The notes below the pieces were generated by a model that saw only the letters and a list, made by a program, of their open reading frames with translations, searched no databases and was not told the DNA's origin. From assembly GCA_034435975.1 (NCBI GenBank), contig DAOTWD010000145.1, forward strand, positions 124,001-188,000: a DNA stretch of 64,000 nt. The letters run 5' to 3'. Shown one piece after another: positions 57,592-64,000 of this stretch (position 1 is its first letter; every line of letters begins with the position of its first letter). A program made the position numbers and the translations under genes. The DNA comes from CAKZQX01 sp034435975 (lineage in GTDB: Bacteria; Chloroflexota; Chloroflexia; Chloroflexales; Chloroflexaceae).

Positions 57592-59604
57592 ATGAGTCAT
57601 TTACCAGAGCGAATTGGTAACTACATTCTCGAGCGTGAAATAGGGCGAGGCGCAACCAGTGAAGTCTGGCTGGCACGCCACGCTCATCTTGAGCAACGCC
57701 AGGTGGCGGTGAAAATACTCATGGCGCAGGATCGGGAGACAATCCAACGCTTTAACCGCGAAGCCAATCTGATCAGTCGTTTACAGCACCCACATATCGT
57801 GCAGATACTGGACTACGGCTACTATGCGCCGTTCTACTGCACGGTGATGGAGTATGTTCATGGTGGCTCGCTGCGCCAGTTGCTGGATCGGCAGCGTTGC
57901 CTGCCACCGCAAGAGGCGCTGCTGATCTTCAAGCAGATTGCCTCTGCGCTGGACTATGCCCACCAGATGCACATTGTTCACCGTGATGTCTCACCGGGCA
58001 ATGTGCTGCTCGAACAGGCCACGGGGCGGGTGCTGCTGACTGATTTTGGCATCGCTCGTGAGTTGAAGCACTCGATTACCGTGCCCTCCTCGATTATGGG
58101 GACGCCAGGGTTCTGGTCGCCTGAGCATGCGCATTCAGCGACCATGGTGACACATCTCTCGGACATTTACAGCCTGGGCGTAGTACTGTATGTGATGCTC
58201 AGTGGTGATTTGCCATGGGACGAGGTGCCTGGCCTGCCGGATCATGCCTTTGGGCCACCGTTGCCGCTCAAGCAGCGCGGGGTCACGAACCTGCCACCCG
58301 ATATTGACCGCGTTATCCAGATTATGCTATCCAACGACCCGGCACGGCGGTTTCCCACCGCTCAGGCTGCAGTCGAGGAGTTGGAACGTATTTTTGCGCG
58401 GCACCAGATGCCGACCCAGGTGATGACCCCGGGAGAGGCCGCCGATGTGCGCTATCCGTTGCGAGCAGACGACGCCCAGCAGCAAGCAATTGAGGCCGCA
58501 CTTGGCCCAGACTTGATCCGCGCTCCACTCGCTGCTGCTGAACAGCGGGCGCTGGCGTTATGCCAACCGGCGGCCATCACAGCGCTGCTCGATGCCTGGT
58601 CGGCACAGGGGCGCTTGCGACGGGCTGCGCTAGGACGGTTGGCGCGTATCCACAAGGTCAGCAGCCAGAATATCTATTTCTATCGGCTGGAAGTGCTGTA
58701 TGAGCGCCGAAGCCCGCCGGCTGATCTGGAAGAGCCAGATTATGACGCCCGCGAGTTTCCGTTGGAGCCAGAGCGTGACCAGTGGCAGGTGGTGTTGCCA
58801 CCACCGCAGGAGTTCAAGGCTGATCCCGGTGGACAGGTGGTGCTGCCCGGTTCGGTGCGGGTGATCAGTTGTAGCGCCTGTGGCGGTAAAGGCAAACTGG
58901 TGTGCAAGCGTTGCAAAGGCAAGCAGCGCGTCTATATCACCCGCCCTGTGGAAGCACCGCTTGTCGAGCCGGTCAGCTGTGAGAGCGGGCAGCATGCGGC
59001 CGCGATCACCAGTGCATCTCATCCAGCGGTGGCGATCACCAGTCCAACAGCGGTACCGCGCACCGAGCGTGTGCTGGTGCCATGCCCGGAGTGTGAGGGC
59101 CATGGCGGGTTTACCTGCGCGCGTTGTAATGGCACGGGACGCCTGGTACAGCGCCGTGTCTCTACCTGGCAACGCTATCCCGCCATCTGGTTTGAACACG
59201 ACGAACTACTGGAGGTCGAAGGGCAGTGGCTGATCGATACCTGTGCGATGCATGAAATCTACCGCGAACGTGTCAGTGCTGGCTGTCGCCCGGAATGGCT
59301 GCAAGTACCTATCCTGGCGGATATGGTACAGGAGGCGCAGAAGGGTACCGATGCCGATACCCGCATTGTGTTGAGCGAGGTAGCGATCGGCTTTATTCCC
59401 ATTTCGCGTCTGCTGTTCGATCTGGGCCAGACGACGGAGGCACTCGACGAAGCCGACCTGTATCACCTGACGATCTATGGCTTTGAACATATTATTCCAC
59501 CCGACTGGCGCTTTCTTAACTGGGAGCGGGTTATTTTTATCTGTGTAACCGGATTTCTGGTCATTCTGGTGGCTCTGTTTGGTTTTTTTGCCTTTACACG
59601 ATGA
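57592..59604 (+). CDS. Ser/Thr protein kinase fused to DnaJ-like zinc finger, membrane-anchored
   Basis: A 670-residue protein of unusual design. Residues about 8-270 are a Ser/Thr kinase with GRGATSEVW, VAVK (Lys41), DFG (151-153) and GTPGFWSPEHA. The catalytic loop is HRDVSPGN, with Ser in place of the usual Lys. Residues about 427-443 (CSACGGKGKLVCKRCKG) and 498-516 (CPECEGHGGFTCARCNGTG) are four CXXCXGXG-like zinc repeats as in DnaJ, split by about 55 residues of Ala/Ser/Thr. A C-terminal helix (about 648-668) is probably a tail anchor. The region between kinase and zinc finger has no family I know. The start ATG is where the kinase homology begins. Confidence 0.88.
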   Translation: MSHLPERIGNYILEREIGRGATSEVWLARHAHLEQRQVAVKILMAQDRETIQRFNREANLISRLQHPHIVQILDYGYYAPFYCTVMEYVHGGSLRQLLDRQRCLPPQEALLIFKQIASALDYAHQMHIVHRDVSPGNVLLEQATGRVLLTDFGIARELKHSITVPSSIMGTPGFWSPEHAHSATMVTHLSDIYSLGVVLYVMLSGDLPWDEVPGLPDHAFGPPLPLKQRGVTNLPPDIDRVIQIMLSNDPARRFPTAQAAVEELERIFARHQMPTQVMTPGEAADVRYPLRADDAQQQAIEAALGPDLIRAPLAAAEQRALALCQPAAITALLDAWSAQGRLRRAALGRLARIHKVSSQNIYFYRLEVLYERRSPPADLEEPDYDAREFPLEPERDQWQVVLPPPQEFKADPGGQVVLPGSVRVISCSACGGKGKLVCKRCKGKQRVYITRPVEAPLVEPVSCESGQHAAAITSASHPAVAITSPTAVPRTERVLVPCPECEGHGGFTCARCNGTGRLVQRRVSTWQRYPAIWFEHDELLEVEGQWLIDTCAMHEIYRERVSAGCRPEWLQVPILADMVQEAQKGTDADTRIVLSEVAIGFIPISRLLFDLGQTTEALDEADLYHLTIYGFEHIIPPDWRFLNWERVIFICVTGFLVILVALFGFFAFTR

Positions 59605-59924
59605 TGCAATACGAGAGCATAGATGCAAGAGAAGGAATCACAGGTCAGGCTATGCCAGAGTCTGCCTCGTAAGGACTGTCTCCTTGGAAGCAGGCAGCGA
59701 AGATACCTGCCCCTGGGGTCGGTGCATTATGATGTAGCCGTGGACGGCGGTTGTTCCCGTGATGCCAGTCTATAGGAAACTCGACAATCTGTGGTAAAAT
59801 TCGCGTAAATGCGCCGCCGGTCAGATATGATGTGCTAGCAACATATCTCGATCGAATCCTATGGCCATCAATGGTAGCGACCATCGTGCTGACCGCATAA
59901 TATTGGTGTTCACCCGACGTACAC
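59605..59924. other. Intergenic region, possible remnant of a mobile-element end
   Basis: No intact gene is seen. AGATATG (about 59825) and CATATCT (about 59844) form a small inverted repeat. The stretch 59660-59740 reads through in one frame without stops for about 40 codons, but nothing recognisable is encoded. Confidence 0.3.
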
Positions 59925-60065
59925 AAGTTACACGGCGGTATGTTCAACTCGCTTTTTCGCCTGCGGCAGCGTGGGAAAAACAGAAACAGTATCGCTCTGC
60001 CGCAGGCGAAAAAGACGTTGTGTTTGAGCAACCGCATACATCCTGTTACTTATTTTATTCCCGGC
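59925..60065 (+). repeat. Interspersed hairpin repeat, best copy F
   Basis: CTTTTTCGCCTGCGGCAG (59952-59969) and CTGCCGCAGGCGAAAAAG (59997-60014) are perfect 18-bp complements around a 27-base loop that contains GGGAAAAACAGAAACAG. On the left is AGTTACACGGCGGTATG and on the right the tail ACGTTGTGTTTGAGCAACCG followed by CATA. Other copies in the window share the arms, the loop phrase and the tail. Confidence 0.8.
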
Positions 60066-60270
60066 AGAGGTGGGGTGTTCCTGGCCTCTCATATGAACGG
60101 AGCGATGGGTAATGCTGGTCACATACCAGGGAAAGGAGTGCATACAACTGTTGCTGTGCATGGCATGGAATGACTGATCACTACACCTGCCTCTGGCGCA
60201 GGTGCTCGTCCGATTCAAACTGACCGTGTTATTGCTGTTCTTGTTTATTGCATATTAAGAAGAGGCACGC

Positions 60271-63200
60271 ATGAACATTCCACGCTTGTGTCGGCCCATA
60301 TCGCGGATGCAGAGCATGAGGCTGATCCGCAACTGGCGTATATTGTCGCTCATGCTGGTCATGCTGCTGGCCCTGAGCGGGCTTGGGGCCAGGATATTTG
60401 CGAGTCCTGTCAGTTTTCTAACTATCGAAATAGCGAGTGAGGGGGGTATCAATGTCCCCGAAGACGTTGGGCAGGCCATCTTTCGCCTACGGCTCAGTGC
60501 CCCGGTGGATCAGCCGGTGAGTATTGATGTGAGTACAGTTTTTCCACCTTTATTTCCACCACCACCACCAATACCACCGCCTCCGGCGGCAACACCGGGT
60601 GCGTCCTGCACTGCCACGATGGACTATATTCAGAAGACCGAGACGATAACCTTTGCGCCTGGTGAGCAGGTCAAGGATTTTCTGGTTACTATTTGCGATG
60701 ACACGGTGAACGAGCCAGATGAGGCGTTCACGGTGCAGTTGACCAGTCTGGTGGCTCCGGGATCGCCACCTGTTGTGCTGAATCAGGCTTTTATTACAGC
60801 CGTTATTAAAGACAACGATCTCGGCCCACGCGTGCGGCTGACCGCACCACCGCCGACGAATGAGGGAAATGCGGGATCTACTAATTTTACATTCACTGTC
60901 ACCTTGCTTGATACGACCGAGGTGCCGGTGAACCTGAGCTACTCGGTGTCGCATGGCACGATTAATCCGACGAATAACGCTGATTTCGCGGTTCCCTTCG
61001 CAACTCTCCAGAATGTGAATATTACTATTCCGGCGGGGCCGGCGGGTACGCAGGGTACCTTTCCCATTCCCGTGTCTGGGGACACGACCTACGAACTCAA
61101 TGAGACCTTCACGGTGACGATTACACCGGTGGATGATACTGCACGTATTGATCCCAACAATCCCAGCGATGCCATCGCGACGGCGACAATCCTTAATGAC
61201 GATCCGCCACCAACGGTCAATATTGTCGCCCCAGCGCCACAGAATGAGGGCAATAGCGGCACGACACCGTTTAACTTCACGGTTAATGTCACCGGTGATA
61301 CGGCGGTGCCGATCGAACTCAATTATGTGTTGACGCCGATTACCGCCAATGCCCAGGATTTCGTGAATTTTGCTGCTATCAGCACCGGCACATTGACAAT
61401 CCCACCTGGTGCGTCATCGGGAACGATCACCATTCCAGTGCGGGGCGATACGATTTATGAGGCTGATGAGACATTCTCGGTGACTATCACCAGTGCCACG
61501 CCGCATTCTGTGGTGGGCACCGGGACGGCAACGGCGACGATCCTGAACGATGATGGGCCACCGACAGTAAATATTGTTGCCCCACCACCCCAGTTCGAGG
61601 GTAACAGCGGCACAACGCCATTCGAGTTCACGGTCAATGTAACCGGCCCGGAGACCGAGTTGCCGATCAACCTGAACTGGTCAGTTGTGCATATCAATAC
61701 CGACGATGCTGATTTCGCGGTACCCTTCGGGACACTCCAGAATGTCCCGCTCACTATTCCAGCCGGTAATCGATCCGCAACGATCACGATCCCGGTGCAA
61801 GGCGATACACAGTATGAAGCCGATGAGGTGTTTCGTGTGGTTATCAGCGGTGTGGTTAACGCAAACCCCGGAAGCACCACTGCTGATGCGACGATCCTGA
61901 ATGACGATCTGCCGACGGTAAACTTTGTCACGACCAACTCAACCCAGATAGAAGGTAATCCACCAACGACGACCGATGTCACAATTGCCGTCACCCTGAA
62001 TGCGCCGGTCTTTGCCGGTCAGCCCTCGGTAAGTGTGCCCTTTGTGGTGACGCCCGGTAGTACGGCAACGGCCGGTCAGGACTACACGATCATGACACCG
62101 TCGCCACTCGTCTTTAATGTCGGTGAACAGACAAAGAATATCGTGGTGCGCGTTATTGGGGATCTCTTAAACGAAGATCCCGAGACCGTCATTCTGACGT
62201 TGAACGCAACCCCGGATGCTATTCTGGGAGCGCCATCCACGCATGTGCTGACGATCATTGATGACGATCCGCTACCAAGCGTTGATTTTGTATCAAATGC
62301 AAGCAGTTTCGACGAGGGTGATGGCACGGTAGCCATTCCGGTACAGTTGAATACGCCATCCGGTCGCACGGTCACGGTAGATTACCGTGTTATTGGGGGC
62401 ACGGCCACGAGCAATGCGGACTATGTGCTGGCAGATGGCCGATTAGAATTCCCAGCAGGTACCACCACGCAGAACATCTCGGTCGAAATTATTGACGACA
62501 CAATTTCGGAGGGAGCCGAAACGGTCATTATCGAGTTGTTCAATCCGGTCAATGCGGTGCTGGGGACGACCAATAATCCGCATACCATGACCATCTTTGA
62601 CAACGATGGCCCACCGAAGTTTGACTTTGAGCTTGCCACAAGCAGCGTGGCTGAGAATGTGGGCACGGCGACAATCACGGTGCGACTGTCACCCGCTGCA
62701 AATCAGCCGGTGACGGTGGACTTTACGGTTACCGGTGGTACCGCAGTGGCGGGGACAGATTATACTTTGCTGACGACCAGTCCCTTAACCTTTGCACCCG
62801 GCACGACTGAACAGACGATCAATGTGCAAATTATTGATAATGCACTGTATCAACTGGATCGGACGCTCGAATTGACGCTGAGCAACCCGAGCGGTGGTAA
62901 TCCGCCCGATCAGGCCATACTGGGCAATATTCTGACGCATACGCTCACTATCATTGACAATGATGGCCCGACCGTGAGCTTTGCCCAAGCCAGCGCAACG
63001 GTAGCCGAGAATGGAGGCAGCATCAATGTCACGCTGAACCTGAGTGCGCCACTCCTGCCGGGTGATACCGCCACTGTCGGGTTCACATTTGCCGGGAGCG
63101 CTGTGCGTGACACCGACTTTAGTATGCCCGATACGATTACCTTTGTTCCGGCTGATGGTACGAGTAAGACCTTCACCATCCAGATTATCGACAATCTAGT

Positions 63201-64000
63201 GGACGAACCGGACAAGACGGCCGTGTTGACCTTGAACGTTCCTGCCGGTGAAAATCTGAGCGTGGGATCGCCGGGAACGTTCACGCTCACGATACTGGAC
63301 AACGACAACTCGCCCATTGCCGCCAATGATACCTACGAAGTTGATATGAATACGGTGTTGAACGTACCGGCACCCGGCGTGCTGGCGAACGATACCGATC
63401 CCGATGGCGGGGCACTGACGGCGGAACTGGTGGCAGGGCCGACCAATGGGACGCTCACGTTGAATACCAATGGCTCGTTCACCTATACGCCCAACCCGGA
63501 CTACTTTGGTGCCGATAGCTTTACCTATCGTGCCCGCGATCCTGGCTTGAATGCCTCGAATATTGCGACCGTGAATATCCGCGTCAATCCGGTTAACAGG
63601 CCGCCCGTGGCGGTTGACGATGAGTTTACGGTAGTTGCCAACAGTATTGACAACATCCTGGATGTGTTGGCGAATGATACTGACCCGGATGGGCATACGT
63701 TGCTGATCGACGTTATCGAGACACAGCCCACCAATGGTGTAGCGTTGATCGATCCGGATCGCAGAGCGGTCGGCTATACTCCCAACCGTGGGTTTGTCGG
63801 TCAAGACAGCTTTGTCTATCGTGTGTGTGATGATGGGTTGCCGGAGCCGCAGTGTGTTACTGCCACGGTAACGATCATCGTTACGCCAGACCCGACTGCA
63901 GGACGTCAGGTGTATCTCCCGTTGATCATCAATAGACCAGCCGTGCCCCCGCCACCGCCGCCACCACCGACCAATCAGCCTGATCTGGTGGTTGAGAGTG
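60271..64000 (+). CDS. Secreted Calx-beta repeat surface protein, 3'-truncated by window edge
   Basis: An open frame of at least 1243 codons continuing past the window. A signal peptide (LSLMLVMLLALSGLGARIFA) is followed by about eight Calx-beta-type repeats of 100-120 residues (residues about 45 to 1013), each with an acidic E-x-DE or EPDE turn and ending near TILNDD or TIIDDD. Two cadherin/VCBS-like domains follow (about 1014-1207; NDTDPDGGALT, NDTDPDGHTLL, with TYTPNPDYFGADSFTYRARD as two shorter blocks), then RQVYLPLIIN and a polyproline stretch. YLPL-type segments are frequent near the C terminus of exported Chloroflexota proteins. The repeats should bind Ca2+ and build an adhesin or sheath fibre. 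Repeats three and four are near-identical at DNA level (351-base offset). Ribosome site AAGAGG. Confidence 0.9.
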   Translation, partial: MNIPRLCRPISRMQSMRLIRNWRILSLMLVMLLALSGLGARIFASPVSFLTIEIASEGGINVPEDVGQAIFRLRLSAPVDQPVSIDVSTVFPPLFPPPPPIPPPPAATPGASCTATMDYIQKTETITFAPGEQVKDFLVTICDDTVNEPDEAFTVQLTSLVAPGSPPVVLNQAFITAVIKDNDLGPRVRLTAPPPTNEGNAGSTNFTFTVTLLDTTEVPVNLSYSVSHGTINPTNNADFAVPFATLQNVNITIPAGPAGTQGTFPIPVSGDTTYELNETFTVTITPVDDTARIDPNNPSDAIATATILNDDPPPTVNIVAPAPQNEGNSGTTPFNFTVNVTGDTAVPIELNYVLTPITANAQDFVNFAAISTGTLTIPPGASSGTITIPVRGDTIYEADETFSVTITSATPHSVVGTGTATATILNDDGPPTVNIVAPPPQFEGNSGTTPFEFTVNVTGPETELPINLNWSVVHINTDDADFAVPFGTLQNVPLTIPAGNRSATITIPVQGDTQYEADEVFRVVISGVVNANPGSTTADATILNDDLPTVNFVTTNSTQIEGNPPTTTDVTIAVTLNAPVFAGQPSVSVPFVVTPGSTATAGQDYTIMTPSPLVFNVGEQTKNIVVRVIGDLLNEDPETVILTLNATPDAILGAPSTHVLTIIDDDPLPSVDFVSNASSFDEGDGTVAIPVQLNTPSGRTVTVDYRVIGGTATSNADYVLADGRLEFPAGTTTQNISVEIIDDTISEGAETVIIELFNPVNAVLGTTNNPHTMTIFDNDGPPKFDFELATSSVAENVGTATITVRLSPAANQPVTVDFTVTGGTAVAGTDYTLLTTSPLTFAPGTTEQTINVQIIDNALYQLDRTLELTLSNPSGGNPPDQAILGNILTHTLTIIDNDGPTVSFAQASATVAENGGSINVTLNLSAPLLPGDTATVGFTFAGSAVRDTDFSMPDTITFVPADGTSKTFTIQIIDNLVDEPDKTAVLTLNVPAGENLSVGSPGTFTLTILDNDNSPIAANDTYEVDMNTVLNVPAPGVLANDTDPDGGALTAELVAGPTNGTLTLNTNGSFTYTPNPDYFGADSFTYRARDPGLNASNIATVNIRVNPVNRPPVAVDDEFTVVANSIDNILDVLANDTDPDGHTLLIDVIETQPTNGVALIDPDRRAVGYTPNRGFVGQDSFVYRVCDDGLPEPQCVTATVTIIVTPDPTAGRQVYLPLIINRPAVPPPPPPPPTNQPDLVVES

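Noticed and set aside
59640..59760. Possible C-terminal remnant of a TnpB transposase
   Set aside because: About 40 codons are open, but no zinc Cys motif or other diagnostic residue can be shown.
61089..63804. Series of long minus-strand frames in the Calx-beta gene
   Set aside because: They are antisense shadows caused by repeated Val/Thr codons; the plus frame is open throughout and begins with a signal peptide.

Overview
The window is one contiguous piece of a bacterial chromosome of moderately high GC. It carries mostly housekeeping and metabolic genes in short operons on both strands. The organism looks like a member of the Chloroflexota (probably class Chloroflexia). This is inference from the mix of eukaryotic-type Ser/Thr kinases, Thr/Pro-rich lipoprotein linkers, a secreted Calx-beta protein carrying a YLPLI motif, a SufR/SUF iron-sulfur island fused to a CysO/Mec/MoeZ sulfur-carrier pathway, and a DICT-domain protein. 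No rRNA, CRISPR array, intact transposase or prophage was seen. One tRNA gene (Thr, anticodon CGU) is present.

Layout. 0-5 kb: end of a ferrochelatase, then a leftward operon MOSC protein / metallo-beta-lactamase-fold hydrolase / phosphotransferase, then an amidase. 5-8 kb: divergent S41 protease lipoprotein and a PLP aminotransferase. 8-12 kb: an FMN-riboswitch-controlled riboflavin operon (ribD-ribE-ribBA-ribH). 12-16.4 kb: DICT protein, histidine phosphatase, TPR/zinc-finger membrane protein and a single-domain Clp-type AAA+ ATPase. 16.6-27.7 kb: a sulfur island with sufR-sufC-sufD-sufS-sufB, a Rieske ferredoxin, a tandem rhodanese, sufU, a cysteine synthase, a JAMM protease, a CysO/MoaD-like carrier, a MoeZ-type activating enzyme and sufT. 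Together these could move sulfur from cysteine into Fe-S clusters and make cysteine from a protein thiocarboxylate.

28-34.7 kb: a leftward run clpS / beta-lactamase-like lipoprotein / membrane protein / dGTPase / DnaG primase / NDH-2-like oxidoreductase. 35-43 kb: a lipid-kinase gene behind a large structured leader, a beta-propeller lipoprotein, a RecA-like ATPase on the minus strand, then a double-RCK membrane protein coupled to trpC and a membrane protein. 43.6-51 kb: tRNA-Thr, an ECF sigma factor, an RRM protein and the pstSCAB phosphate transporter, with a pair of homologous repeats in opposite orientation at each side (about 43.3 and 51.1 kb). 51-60 kb: a membrane Ser/Thr kinase divergent from an FHA/winged-helix regulator, aroA, an unknown protein, galE, and a second Ser/Thr kinase fused to a DnaJ-like zinc finger. 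60.3 kb to the end: a large secreted Calx-beta repeat protein that runs off the window.

Noncoding DNA is unusually structured. At least six copies of one hairpin-bearing interspersed repeat lie in intergenic regions, five of them just upstream of a gene. A second repeat family forms the inverted pair named above. Several multi-stem elements (14.7-14.9, 35.3-35.4 and 44.5-44.7 kb) match no RNA family I can name. Promoters and starts were chosen by eye from -10/-35 spacing and Shine-Dalgarno sequences; no searches were run.
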